A stretch of DNA of 64,000 nucleotides from JAJPJE01 sp963848375 (GCA_963848375.1 CAWKDK010000019.1:149732-213731); one strand, 5' to 3'; counted from the first letter of the stretch, positions 19,032 through 28,096 are shown. The notes: generated by a model from the sequence alone, not told the origin. Made by a program: numbers and translations.

Positions 19032-19400
19032 TCGGACCTCAGGTAAGTTGTGAAGATCCCACGTTGGTAGAGAGACGTTAACACGCCGTCAGAGATAGTT
19101 GGAAAGCATTAACTAGATGAGTGAATTTGGGAGAGCTTCAGACATCCGGCGCGTGAAAAAGAGCTGCACAGTCCCGGAACTCAGGTCTATTATTGGTAAC
19201 GTTTACATCAAGCCAAGGTACAGATGTTTGACCGGAGAGTCAGCCGGACGTCCCTGCAAGGGAAGCGTGCCAAACGACATCGGAAACTCTGCAAGGCTGT
19301 ACTGTCGCATAGGCCGGCGTTCTGCGAGTCTCATCCGAGATGACAAAGCGGAACAGCAGTTCCAAGCAAAGTTACTCTGATTAGGTGCAAAAAGGTGATC
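19032..19400. other. Divergent intergenic region upstream of the glycoside-hydrolase cluster
   Basis: A 369-bp gap between the Tat-exported dehydrogenase subunit (leftwards) and the GH42 gene (rightwards). No supported gene lies here; small frames at 19117-19380 and 19203-19493 have no recognisable product. It holds an operator-like near-palindrome at 19194-19207 and should contain promoters in both directions. Confidence 0.6.
19194..19207. promoter_or_regulatory. LacI-type operator candidate
   Basis: TGGTAAC followed directly by GTTTACA forms a near-palindrome around a central CG, five of seven positions symmetric. LacI/GalR-family regulators bind sites of this shape with a central CG. It lies 194 bp upstream of the first codon of the carbohydrate enzyme cluster. 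No LacI-family gene is present in this window, so the regulator would be elsewhere. Confidence 0.35.
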
Positions 19401-21464
19401 ATGCGAATTGCCTCGTGTGTGGTTGTGTGCGCTCTCATTCTTTCCTGTTTCGTTCTCGCCGCTCCGGTTCCCCAAACAGCAAGCACAAATCAACAGCTGC
19501 CGGGGTTGTTCCTAGGGACAGCCTGGTATCCGGAGCAATGGCCGGAGTCGCGCTGGGAGACCGATCTTCAACTCATGCAGGAAGCTCACATCCGTTTTGT
19601 GCGGGTGGGCGAGTTTGCCTGGAGCACGATGGAGCCGCAGGAGGGACAGTACCGGTTCGAGTGGCTGGAAAAAGCGGTGGCCATGGCGCAGAAGCACGGG
19701 ATTTATGTTGTGCTTGGCACGCCAACGGCGGCGCCTCCGGCGTGGCTCACGTCGAAGTATCCGGATACGCTGCGGATCGAGCAGGATGGACAACGAGCCA
19801 AGCACGGCGGTCGGCAGCATTTTGATTTCACGAGTGAGCGGTACCGGCAATTCTGCCGGCAAATTGCCGGCGAGATGGCGAAACGGTTTGGGCACAATCC
19901 AGATGTAATTGGATGGCAGATCGACAATGAGTACTACAGCGTTTCGTACGATCCGGAGACGCAACGGCAGTTCCAGCAATGGTTGAAGAAGAAGTACGGG
20001 ACGCTGGATAGCCTGAATCAGCACTGGACGACGGCGTATTGGAGCGAGACGTATGACCGTTGGGAAGAGATTCCGATCCCGATTGGATATAACAATCCGG
20101 GGCTGATGCTGGAGTGGAAACGGTTCATCAGCGATACCTACCGGTCGTATCAGAAGAATCAGATCGATGCGATTCACCAGTATGCCGATCCGCGGCAATG
20201 GATCACCCACAACTTCATGGGATGGTTCGACGGATTCGATCACTACACGGTAAGTGCGGATCTGGATATGGCGTCATGGGACAACTATGTCGGCAGTGGG
20301 CACCTGGATGCGCCGGCGAACGGCATGGTCCATGACCTGACGCGCGGATTCAAACGCAAGAATTTCTGGGTGATGGAGACGCAGCCGGGAAATGTGAATT
20401 GGCACGCGATCAACAATGTGCTCGATAAAGGTGAGATCCGCGAAATGGCGTGGGAGGACATTGCTCACGGCGCCGATGCAGTTGGGTATTGGCAGTGGCG
20501 AAGCGCGCTAGGCGGCCAGGAACAATATCACGGGACGCTGGTGGGACCGGATGGAACGCCGATGCCGATCTATCCGGAGGTGGCGCAACTGGGCGAGGAT
20601 TTTGCAAAAGTCGGAGACGTGTTGCGGGGGACAAGTCCGGCGGCACAGGTTGCGATTCTGCATTCGTATGACAGCCGCTGGGCAATCGACTGGCAGAAGC
20701 ACACGAAGGAATACGACCAGTTTGCGAACTTCCGGAGCTACTACAAACCTCTGCATGAACTGGTGGACACGATCGACGTAGTGAATCCGACGGCGCCGCT
20801 GGATGGATACAAGCTGGTGGTGGCGCCGAATCTAAATTTGCTTCCCGAGCCCGTGGCGAAGAGCCTGCTGGCGTTTGTGCAGGCGGGCGGACATCTGGTG
20901 CTGGGTCCGCGATCGGGGATGAAAGACGAGTACAACGCGCTGCTGCCCGCGCGGCAGCCGGGACCATTGGCTCCGGCGCTGGGAGCGCATGTGGAGCAGT
21001 ACTACGCGCTGGATGCACCCGTACCGGTGAGTGGCAATTTCGGTAGCGGCGAAGCGAAGGTCTGGGCGGAACTGCTCAAGCCGGATGCTGCGGATGTCAA
21101 AACGCCGGAAACGTACGGAAAGAGCAACGGCTGGCTGGATGGCCAGGCGGCGGTGGTAACGCGGAACTATGGGAAGGGAACGATCTCATACGTAGGCGCG
21201 TGGCTGCCGGATGACGAGATGACTGCGCTGGCGAAGTGGATGGTCGAGACCAGTGGTGTGAAGTCGGCGTTCACGAATGTGCCATTGGGTGTGGAGGTGA
21301 GCCGGAGAGTCGGGAAGGGCGGAGATGTGTTCATCGTGATCAACCACACCAAGGAGCCGCAGAAGATTGCGCTGCCGTATGCGATGAGAGATCAATTGCA
21401 CGGGACGGCTGCGGCGAATGAGATCGAGTTGTCGGGAAGAGATGTAGCGGTGTTGACGAAGTAG
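19401..21464 (+). CDS. Secreted GH42 beta-galactosidase
   Basis: A glycoside hydrolase of about 687 residues with an N-terminal signal peptide (hydrophobic to about residue 22). The family 42 core shows GTAWYPEQWPESRWETDLQLMQEAHI and VRVGEFAWSTMEP, the acid/base glutamate in GWQIDNEYYS, and the nucleophile glutamate in FWVMETQPG, followed by the Trp-rich WQWRSALGGQEQYHG and the trimerization and C-terminal domains. It removes terminal beta-galactosyl (or alpha-arabinosyl) groups. I start at ATG 19401, which has an AAAAAGG site just upstream; a GTG two codons earlier is possible. It heads a row of four exported carbohydrate enzymes. Confidence 0.93.
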   Translation: MRIASCVVVCALILSCFVLAAPVPQTASTNQQLPGLFLGTAWYPEQWPESRWETDLQLMQEAHIRFVRVGEFAWSTMEPQEGQYRFEWLEKAVAMAQKHGIYVVLGTPTAAPPAWLTSKYPDTLRIEQDGQRAKHGGRQHFDFTSERYRQFCRQIAGEMAKRFGHNPDVIGWQIDNEYYSVSYDPETQRQFQQWLKKKYGTLDSLNQHWTTAYWSETYDRWEEIPIPIGYNNPGLMLEWKRFISDTYRSYQKNQIDAIHQYADPRQWITHNFMGWFDGFDHYTVSADLDMASWDNYVGSGHLDAPANGMVHDLTRGFKRKNFWVMETQPGNVNWHAINNVLDKGEIREMAWEDIAHGADAVGYWQWRSALGGQEQYHGTLVGPDGTPMPIYPEVAQLGEDFAKVGDVLRGTSPAAQVAILHSYDSRWAIDWQKHTKEYDQFANFRSYYKPLHELVDTIDVVNPTAPLDGYKLVVAPNLNLLPEPVAKSLLAFVQAGGHLVLGPRSGMKDEYNALLPARQPGPLAPALGAHVEQYYALDAPVPVSGNFGSGEAKVWAELLKPDAADVKTPETYGKSNGWLDGQAAVVTRNYGKGTISYVGAWLPDDEMTALAKWMVETSGVKSAFTNVPLGVEVSRRVGKGGDVFIVINHTKEPQKIALPYAMRDQLHGTAAANEIELSGRDVAVLTK

Positions 21465-21489
21465 GCGAGTGGGCTGCGCGATATCCCAC

Positions 21490-21510
21490 CCTAGCCAAAA
21501 GATGGCTAGG
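21490..21510. repeat. Intergenic hairpin of the GCCAAAAGA-loop type, copy 1
   Basis: CCTAGCC (21490-21496) pairs with GGCTAGG (21504-21510) around the loop AAAAGAT; outside the stem are ATATCCCAC on the left and ATGGGGCACC on the right, which can pair further with a mismatch. The same plan, with a different stem, is at 63793-63823. It lies 26 bp downstream of the GH42 stop; there is no T run. Confidence 0.6.
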
Positions 21511-21527
21511 ATGGGGCACCCGTAAAA

Positions 21528-21607
21528 CCAGTCGTGGTACGCGTAATCCAGTCGTGGAACGGATAAATCACTCCTGGTACGCGTAAACCAGCCCTGGTAA
21601 GAAAAAG
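21528..21607. repeat. Four tandem 20-bp imperfect repeats
   Basis: Units start at 21528, 21548, 21568 and 21588, each 20 bp. The shared form is close to CCAGTCCTGGTACGCGTAAA; the first three vary at a few places and the last one at its end. They fill the gap just before the ribosome binding site of the GH31 gene (start 21626). No spacer is present, so it is not a CRISPR array. Confidence 0.75.
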
Positions 21608-21625
21608 GAAACGCCAAGGATACCC

Positions 21626-23968
21626 ATGCTGAAGATACGACTGCTGTCGTGTGTTTTGTTGCTGACGTCGTTCGTAACAGTGGCGCAGGCGCAGTGGAGG
21701 GACCTGAATCCCGTCACGTCCGTGGAGAAGCAGACGGACGGGGTTTTGTTCCAGATGAAGACGGGCGCAACCAAACTGCAGGTGTGCTCGGATTCGATCG
21801 TGCGCGTGCTGTACTCGCCGACGGGGAAGTTTCCGGATACGCCGGACTATGTAGTGACGAAGAAAGACTGGCCGGCGGCGCAGTGGAGCATGCAGGAGTC
21901 CGGCGATAACGTTGTGTTGTCGACGGCGCGGCTGAAGGTCACGGTGTCGAAGAGCGAAGGTTCGATCCAGTATGCGTCGGCGGACGGGCAGAAGTTGGTA
22001 ATGGATCAGAACCGGTGGATGACTCCGGTGAAGGTCAACGGCGAGGATACGTTTCGCTCGGAAGACTTCATCAACATATACGGATCGCAGGAAGCGCTGT
22101 ACGGATTGGGGCAACACCAGAGCGGCGTTTGGAACTATCGCGGCGACGCGGTCGACATCTCGCAGGACAATACCAATATTGCGGTGCCCATGCTGGTTTC
22201 GAGCAACGGGTATGGGATTTTCTGGAATAACGATTCGCGCAGCCGCGTGAATAACCGGTTCGCCAACTACCTTTACATAAGCTCCGAGGTGGCGACCGTA
22301 ATCGACTACTACTTTATCTATGGCCCGGATCTGGACAAGATCGTGGCGGGCTATCGGGAGCTGACTGGGCAGGCGCCGATGTTCGGCAAATGGGCCTACG
22401 GCTTCTGGCAGTGCAAGAATCGATATGCGTCGCAAGCCGAGCTATTGGGCGTCGCGCAGAAGTATCGCGAGTTGCACATCCCGGCCGACAACATCGTGCA
22501 GGACTGGTTCTGGTGGAATCGCAAGGGCGAACACGTCTTCAATAAGAACTATCCCGATCCGAAAGGGATGGTGGATGGGCTGCATCGCGAGAATTTCCAC
22601 CTGATGATTTCCGTGTGGCCGTTTTTTGAGCCAGGGAGCAAAGAATACGACTACATGGAGAAGCAGGGCTGGTTCATCGACAAGTTCAAGATGGCGAAGT
22701 TGCCTTATCACCAGAATGGCATGGCGGTGTACGACCCATCGGACCCAGAGGCTCGGAAGTATTACTGGCAGTTGATGGATAAGGCGCTATTCAATATCGG
22801 CATCGATGCATGGTGGATGGATACGACAGAGCCTGAGACCGAGGGACAGGAAGAGAACATACAACTCGGTCACAAGATACATATTGGGAGCGGCGATCGG
22901 TATGTGAACCTGTTCCCGTTGATGACGACAACGGCGGTATATCAAGGGCAGAGGGCGTCGTCGGATAAGAAGCGTGTGTTCATCCTGTCGCGCTCGGCGT
23001 TTGCGGGATCACAGCGGAATTCGGTGACGGCGTGGTCGGGCGATATCAATTCGGACTGGTTCAGCTATCGGCGGCAGATCCCTGCAGGATTGAATTTTGA
23101 GTTGTCGGGGCTGCCATACTGGACGACCGATATCGGCGGATTCGTGAGTGGGAATCCGGATGATCCGGCGTACCGTGAGTTGTTTATACGCTGGTTCCAG
23201 TATGGAGCGTTTTGTCCGGTATTTCGCGTGCATGGAACGAGGACGACTAATCAGAATGAGCTGTGGTCGTACGGTCCGGAGGCGCAGAAGATTCTAACCA
23301 GCTACGACGAGTTGCGTTACCGGCTGATGCCGTATACGTATTCGCTGGCATGGATGGTGACCCATGACAGCTACACTCCGATGCGGCCGCTGGCGATGGA
23401 TTTTCGCACCGATCAGCGCGCGTTAAATATTGGCGATCAATTTATGTATGGGCCGGCAATCCTGGTGAATCCGGTGACGGAGCCGGGAGCGACAGAGCGT
23501 CATCTGTATCTGCCCAAGGCGAAGTGGTACGACTTCTGGACTGGAGCATCGCAGGAGGGTGGAGTAGCGATTAATGCGGCGGCGCCACTGGATCGTATAC
23601 CTCTCTATGTGCGGGCTGGGTCCATCATTCCGGTAGGACCGCAGATAGAGTGGGCGACCGAGAAGCCGGCGGATCCTATTGAGCTGCGAGTGTATCGCGG
23701 CGCCGATGGCGCGTTCACATTGTACGAAGACGAAAACGATACCTACGACTACGAAAAGGGAGTCTACGCGACCATTCCGATCGAGTGGAATGAGGCGCAA
23801 CAGAAGCTCACGATCGGCGAGCGCAAGGGGACTTTCCCGGGGATGCTGGCGAACCGGACATTCCAAGTTGTGTTCGTGAAAGACGGTCACGGCACGGGCG
23901 GAGCTACCACACAGCAACCGGACAAGGTGGTTCAGTACTCTGGAAGTTCGGTAACGGTGGCTCCCTGA
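21626..23968 (+). CDS. Secreted GH31 glycosidase, probable alpha-xylosidase
   Basis: A 780-residue enzyme with a signal peptide (MLKIRLLSCVLLLTSFVTVAQA). GH31 landmarks are GLGQHQSGVWNYRG (about 155), KWAYGFWQCKNRYASQ (about 255), QDWFWW, the nucleophile aspartate in DAWWMDTTEPE (about 400) and the acid/base aspartate in TAWSGDINSDW (about 470). The GLGQHQ and FWQCKNRY forms are those of bacterial alpha-xylosidases acting on xyloglucan oligosaccharides, so I prefer that to alpha-glucosidase; this is family-level inference. A ribosome binding site AAGGA stands upstream. It follows the GH42 gene after 161 bp and precedes GH3 by 50 bp. Confidence 0.9.
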   Translation: MLKIRLLSCVLLLTSFVTVAQAQWRDLNPVTSVEKQTDGVLFQMKTGATKLQVCSDSIVRVLYSPTGKFPDTPDYVVTKKDWPAAQWSMQESGDNVVLSTARLKVTVSKSEGSIQYASADGQKLVMDQNRWMTPVKVNGEDTFRSEDFINIYGSQEALYGLGQHQSGVWNYRGDAVDISQDNTNIAVPMLVSSNGYGIFWNNDSRSRVNNRFANYLYISSEVATVIDYYFIYGPDLDKIVAGYRELTGQAPMFGKWAYGFWQCKNRYASQAELLGVAQKYRELHIPADNIVQDWFWWNRKGEHVFNKNYPDPKGMVDGLHRENFHLMISVWPFFEPGSKEYDYMEKQGWFIDKFKMAKLPYHQNGMAVYDPSDPEARKYYWQLMDKALFNIGIDAWWMDTTEPETEGQEENIQLGHKIHIGSGDRYVNLFPLMTTTAVYQGQRASSDKKRVFILSRSAFAGSQRNSVTAWSGDINSDWFSYRRQIPAGLNFELSGLPYWTTDIGGFVSGNPDDPAYRELFIRWFQYGAFCPVFRVHGTRTTNQNELWSYGPEAQKILTSYDELRYRLMPYTYSLAWMVTHDSYTPMRPLAMDFRTDQRALNIGDQFMYGPAILVNPVTEPGATERHLYLPKAKWYDFWTGASQEGGVAINAAAPLDRIPLYVRAGSIIPVGPQIEWATEKPADPIELRVYRGADGAFTLYEDENDTYDYEKGVYATIPIEWNEAQQKLTIGERKGTFPGMLANRTFQVVFVKDGHGTGGATTQQPDKVVQYSGSSVTVAP

Positions 23969-24018
23969 TAATTCAGACAGCGTGCAGTGCCAACATTCAT
24001 TTTCATAGAAGGGATCGC

Positions 24019-26325
24019 ATGCGCAATTTTCTCGTTGCAGTAATGGTCTCCCTGATGTTTGTGGCTGCTTCCGCTCAGGAGGCGACGCCCGATTATAAAA
24101 ATCCGAAACTGCCTCCGGAGCAGCGCGCTGCTGATTTGCTGAAGCGCATGACGCTGGAAGAGAAAGTTGAGCAGATCAGCGGGCACAGGAAGCAACATGT
24201 GCTGGATACTACCGGCAGGTTCAACGACGAGACTGCTGAAAAGGCATTTCACGACTTGTATGACGTGGACGCGAAAGTCAGTCCTCGCGATGCGGCGATT
24301 CTGCGTAATGCGGCGCAGAGATATCTGTTGGAGAAGACGCGGCTGGGTATCCCGAATATCTTTTTCGGGGAAGCGTTGCACGGGTACATGGAGTACGGCA
24401 GCACGAGTTTCCCGCAGGTACTGGGATTGGCGAGCACATGGGATCCGGAACTGATATTCAAGGTGTTCACGGCGGCTGGAGACGAGATGGCGTCAGCAGG
24501 CGCGAATCAGGCGTTCACTCCGGTGCTTGACCTGGCGCGCGATCCGCGATGGGGGCGCACGGAAGAGACGTACGGAGAGGATCCGTACCTGGTGTCGCGA
24601 ATGGGAGTGGCGGCGGTCAATGGGCTGCAGGGTACGAATTACATGCTTGATCGGCATCACGTGATTGCGACGGCGAAGCATTTTGCCGGTCATGGTGAGC
24701 CGGAAGGCGGCCGCAATACAGCGCCGGTGAACATTTCCGAGCGAATTCTGCGCGAATCGTTTTTCGAGCCATTTCAAGCGGTGGTGCAGGAAGCGAATGT
24801 TGGCAGCGTGATGGCGTCGTATCACGAGATTAATGGCGTGCCGTCGCATATCAATCCGTGGTTGCTGACGAAGGTCCTGCGCGGAGAGTGGGGATTCCGC
24901 GGATATGTGACGTCGGATGGTAACGGCTTGCAGATGCTGTACGAGACGCATGGCGTGGCGGCAGACAAGGCGGAGGCGGCACGGAAGGCGATTAAAGCGG
25001 GAATCGATTACGACCTCTCGGACGGATCGGTCTACCAGACATTATTGCAGCAGGTGAAGGACGGAATTGTTCCGGAGAGCGAGGTCGATCGCGCGGTGTA
25101 TTGGGTGCTGTACGACAAGTTCCGGTTGGGACTGTTTGAGAATCCGTATGTCGATCCGGATTACACGGTGAAGGTGACGAACAGCCCGGAGCATCAGCAG
25201 TTGGCGGAAAGGACGGCAGAGAAGTCGATTGTGTTGTTGAAGAACCAGGGGAACCTGCTGCCGCTGGACGCGAAGAAGATCAAGACGATTGCTGTGATTG
25301 GTCCGAATGCGGCTGACGTGCACCTGGGCGGTTATGCACGCGATCCAGGACGCGGGGTGAGCATTCTGCAGGGAATTAGAGATCGCGTTGGGCCGAATGT
25401 GAAGGTGCTGTATGCCGAAGGATGCAAGATCACACTCGGTAAAGAAGGATACGCAGGTTGGTACGAGAACGACGTGAAGCTGCCAGCGCCGGGCTCGGAA
25501 TCGGCGAGCGTGAAAGCCGCGGTCGATCTGGCGAAGAAAGCAGATGTAGCGATTGTGGTGGTTGGCGAGAATGAGACGAGCAATCGCGAAGCATGGTCGG
25601 AGAATCACCTGGGGGACCGGGATTCTCTCGATCTGCTGGGCGCGCAGGATGAACTGGTGAAGTCGGTGGTGGCAACGGGCGTGCCGACGGTAGTGTTTCT
25701 GATCAACGGGCGGCCGCTGTCCATCAACTATGTAGCCGAACATGTGCCGGCGATTGTGGAAGGGTGGTACCTGGGACAAGAGGGTGGAACGGCGGCGGCG
25801 AGAGTGCTGTTCGGAGACGTGAATCCGGGCGGGAAGTTGCCGATTACATTTCCGCGCTCAGTGGGACAGTTGCCGGACTATTACGATCACAAGCCGTCGC
25901 GAAACCGTAGCTACGCGTTCGTCGATAACTCGCCATTGTTCTCCTTCGGATTCGGCCTGAGCTATACGAACTTCAAGTTCGAGAATGTGCGGGTGGAACC
26001 GGAGAAGATTGGTCCAGGCGGCACGGCGAAGGTCAGCGTGGATGTGACGAACACTGGAACGCGCGAGGGCGATGAAGTTCCGCAGATGTACATACATCAA
26101 AAGGTCAGTTCGGTGACGCAGCCGGTGATGCAGTTGCGCGGATTCCAGCGGATCATGCTAAAGCCGGGCGAGAAGAAGACGGTGGAGTTTGCAATTACTC
26201 CAGATACGCTGGCGATCCTTGATATCAACATGAACCGGGTCGTCGAGCCGGGAATGTTCGACATCATGGTCGGTCCGAATTCGGCGGAGACACAGAGGGT
26301 GCCGCTGGAAGTAATTGCGAAGTAG
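24019..26325 (+). CDS. Secreted GH3 beta-glucosidase (or beta-xylosidase)
   Basis: A 768-residue glycoside hydrolase with a short signal peptide (MRNFLVAVMVSLMFVAASAQ). The N-terminal barrel has KNPKLPPEQRAADLLKRMTLEEK, TPVLDLARDPRWGRTEETYGEDP and the nucleophile aspartate in GYVTSDGNGL (near 300). Next come the alpha/beta sandwich with EKSIVLLKNQGNLLPL and EGWYLGQEGGTAAARVLFGDVNPGGKLPITFPRS, then a C-terminal fibronectin-III-like domain with FSFGFGLSYTNFKF and GTREGDEVPQMYI. It would release glucose (or xylose) from the ends of the oligosaccharides produced by its neighbours. It is 50 bp after the GH31 gene and clearly in the same transcription unit. Confidence 0.92.
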   Translation: MRNFLVAVMVSLMFVAASAQEATPDYKNPKLPPEQRAADLLKRMTLEEKVEQISGHRKQHVLDTTGRFNDETAEKAFHDLYDVDAKVSPRDAAILRNAAQRYLLEKTRLGIPNIFFGEALHGYMEYGSTSFPQVLGLASTWDPELIFKVFTAAGDEMASAGANQAFTPVLDLARDPRWGRTEETYGEDPYLVSRMGVAAVNGLQGTNYMLDRHHVIATAKHFAGHGEPEGGRNTAPVNISERILRESFFEPFQAVVQEANVGSVMASYHEINGVPSHINPWLLTKVLRGEWGFRGYVTSDGNGLQMLYETHGVAADKAEAARKAIKAGIDYDLSDGSVYQTLLQQVKDGIVPESEVDRAVYWVLYDKFRLGLFENPYVDPDYTVKVTNSPEHQQLAERTAEKSIVLLKNQGNLLPLDAKKIKTIAVIGPNAADVHLGGYARDPGRGVSILQGIRDRVGPNVKVLYAEGCKITLGKEGYAGWYENDVKLPAPGSESASVKAAVDLAKKADVAIVVVGENETSNREAWSENHLGDRDSLDLLGAQDELVKSVVATGVPTVVFLINGRPLSINYVAEHVPAIVEGWYLGQEGGTAAARVLFGDVNPGGKLPITFPRSVGQLPDYYDHKPSRNRSYAFVDNSPLFSFGFGLSYTNFKFENVRVEPEKIGPGGTAKVSVDVTNTGTREGDEVPQMYIHQKVSSVTQPVMQLRGFQRIMLKPGEKKTVEFAITPDTLAILDINMNRVVEPGMFDIMVGPNSAETQRVPLEVIAK

Positions 26326-26382
26326 AGGGCGCGCGTCTAGTCTGTAGGGCGCGGATCAACGATCAACTGGAGACGGGCAATT

Positions 26383-27528
26383 ATGTTCAAGACTACGTTC
26401 GCCGTTCTGACCGTTCTGGTGGCAGGCATGGCGATTTCAGCAGCTCAGCAAAAGACTGAGGTCAAACCGGGATTGAAAATGGAAAGCTTCGGAAAGACAG
26501 CAGATGGCCAGGAAGTACAACTGTTCACGCTTACCAACAAGAACGGCGTTGAAGCCAGGATCACGAATTTCGGCGGTATCGTGGTTTCGTTGAAGACTCC
26601 CGATCGCAAGGGCCAACTGGCAGATATCGTATTGGGATACGACAATCTGGAAGGTTACGTTGGGGACAAGGCGTTCCTGGGGGCGTTGATCGGACGATAC
26701 GGGAACCGGATTGCCAAAGGGCAATTTGTGCTCAATGGCAAGACTTATCAGATTCCGCTGAACGACGGGCCAAACGCGCTGCACGGCGGGCCCAACGGGT
26801 TCAACAAGAAAGTGTGGACGCCCAAGGACGTATCGACGCACAGCACGCCGATGCTGCAGCTGACCTACCTTAGCAAGGACGGCGAGAACGGTTTCCCTGG
26901 AAACCTCAACGTGCAAGTAACGTATTCGCTTACGAGCAATAACGAACTGCGGATTGATTACGCGGCGACGACGGACAAAGACACAGTCCTGAACCTGACG
27001 AATCACTCGTATTTCAACCTGAAGGGCGCAGGCGAGGGCGACATCCTGCAGCACGAGCTACGGCTGAATGCGAACAAATTCACGCCGGTGGATGCGACGT
27101 TGATTCCAACGGGCGAATTGAAACCTGTGCAGGGCACGCCCTTCGACTTCCGCAAGAGCACTGCGATCGGGGGTCGTATTAACGAGAACGACCAGCAACT
27201 CCAATACGGCAAGGGATACGACCACAACTGGGTGCTGAATGGAATGGGCGCGGGACAGTTGGTGACGGCAGCGCACGTGCACGAAGCTACGACCGGCCGC
27301 ACGATGGAAGTGTTGACCGACCAGCCCGGCGTCCAGTTCTACACCGGCAATTTTCTTGACGGTACCATTCACGGCAAGGGCGGCAAGGTATACGAGAGGC
27401 GCGGCGCTTTATGCCTGGAGACGCAGCACTATCCGGATTCACCGAATCATCCGGCGTTTCCGACGACTACCCTGAAGGCAGGGGAGAAGTTCCACTCGAC
27501 GACGATTTATAAGTTCGGCGTCGAATAG
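26383..27528 (+). CDS. galM: Exported aldose 1-epimerase (galactose mutarotase)
   Basis: A 381-residue enzyme with an N-terminal signal peptide (to about residue 21), so it acts in the periplasm. Family landmarks are VEARITNFGGIVVSL, GRYGNRIAKGQF, ALHGGPNGFNKKVW with the first catalytic His, LTNHSYFNLKG with the second His, and GVQFYTGNFLDG with the C-terminal catalytic Glu further on in LCLETQHYPDSPN. It equilibrates alpha and beta anomers of galactose or glucose set free by the upstream hydrolases. It is the last gene of the cluster; a perfect hairpin follows 10 bp after the stop. Confidence 0.93.
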   Translation: MFKTTFAVLTVLVAGMAISAAQQKTEVKPGLKMESFGKTADGQEVQLFTLTNKNGVEARITNFGGIVVSLKTPDRKGQLADIVLGYDNLEGYVGDKAFLGALIGRYGNRIAKGQFVLNGKTYQIPLNDGPNALHGGPNGFNKKVWTPKDVSTHSTPMLQLTYLSKDGENGFPGNLNVQVTYSLTSNNELRIDYAATTDKDTVLNLTNHSYFNLKGAGEGDILQHELRLNANKFTPVDATLIPTGELKPVQGTPFDFRKSTAIGGRINENDQQLQYGKGYDHNWVLNGMGAGQLVTAAHVHEATTGRTMEVLTDQPGVQFYTGNFLDGTIHGKGGKVYERRGALCLETQHYPDSPNHPAFPTTTLKAGEKFHSTTIYKFGVE

Positions 27529-27537
27529 TAAGTTGGG

Positions 27538-27557
27538 CCCGCTCGAGGGCGAGCGGG
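27538..27557. repeat. Perfect hairpin downstream of galM, AGGG loop
   Basis: CCCGCTCG (27538-27545) pairs with CGAGCGGG (27550-27557) around AGGG, the same loop as at 2066-2090 and 16646-16670. It is 10 bp after the stop codon of the carbohydrate cluster and could end transcription or protect the mRNA end; no T run follows. Confidence 0.7.
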
Positions 27558-27575
27558 TTCCACTTTGAACTGCAG

Positions 27576-27605
27576 ATCCCTCGCGGACTAAGGTCCGCTC
27601 GTGAT
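27576..27605. repeat. Intergenic repeat with bulged stem, copy 1
   Basis: ATCCC-TC-GCGGAC, loop TAAG, GTCCGC-TC-GTGAT: a two-part stem split by a symmetrical TC/TC bulge. The same plan is at 35741-35770 with other bases, and the lead-in GCAGATCCCTCGCGGACT is shared with 2034-2052. Confidence 0.65.
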
Positions 27606-27621
27606 GACAACAAACAACAAC

Positions 27622-27643
27622 GGGCAGCCGAGGTCGGCTGCCC
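27622..27643. repeat. GGGCAGCC hairpin repeat, copy 1
   Basis: GGGCAGCC (27622-27629) pairs with GGCTGCCC (27636-27643); loop GAGGTC. Near copies are at 49516-49538 and 58068-58089, and a relic at 61344-61374. All lie in short gaps just past gene ends. Confidence 0.75.
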
Positions 27644-27652
27644 CACGTGTTT

Positions 27653-28096
27653 CTAATCCCCGGATTCGATCTTCGCAGTAATCAATCCCACCTTGATGTC
27701 GGGAAAAGCTCCGTGCGCGGCATCGATAACCTCGGAGATGTTCTCGAAGTCCAGATCATCCGCTCCCTTGATGAAGAGAACGCGTTCGGCACGCTCCTTG
27801 TAGATGTCGCGAATGCGGGATTCTAGATCGGCCGGTGCAACGGGCTGGCGATTGATGGTGATGCTTTCTTCGCCGGCGGCGGTCTTCGCGACCTCGATGA
27901 CGACGGTGCGGCCGGGAGTGATGGGTTGGTGCTTGTCGGTTGGCGGCTGAGGGATTTCAGCGTCTAGACCGGCAGTTTTGCTCAATGGCCGGATGATCAT
28001 AAAGATGATGATCAGGACGAGCAGAACGTCGATCAGCGGTGTGACGTTCATTTCCGCGGACAGACCGCGTCCTGAGCTTCCCAGGGACATGGCCAT
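27653..28096 (-). CDS. exbD: ExbD/TolR-family biopolymer transport protein
   Basis: A 147-residue inner-membrane protein: short cytoplasmic N-terminus, SAEMNVTPLIDVLLVLIIIFMII with the family aspartate in the single membrane helix (about 17-38), then a periplasmic domain ending FENISEVIDAAHGAFPDIKVGLIT. ExbD couples the proton gradient to TonB- or Tol-dependent transport together with ExbB. No exbB or tonB is next to it, so it is an isolated copy. The ATG at 28096 has a GGAGG site upstream. The TonB-dependent receptor at 49.6 kb could be a client, but nothing links them here. Confidence 0.9.
   Translation of the reverse strand: MAMSLGSSGRGLSAEMNVTPLIDVLLVLIIIFMIIRPLSKTAGLDAEIPQPPTDKHQPITPGRTVVIEVAKTAAGEESITINRQPVAPADLESRIRDIYKERAERVLFIKGADDLDFENISEVIDAAHGAFPDIKVGLITAKIESGD

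Noticed and set aside
19512..20243. 243-codon minus-strand frame in the GH42 gene
   Set aside because: Antisense to a gene with two clear catalytic glutamates.
21528..21607. Possible CRISPR array
   Set aside because: Units are directly abutting 20-bp repeats with no spacers, and no cas genes are nearby.
21506..22435. 309-codon minus-strand frame over the GH31 start
   Set aside because: Antisense shadow of GH31; no domain.
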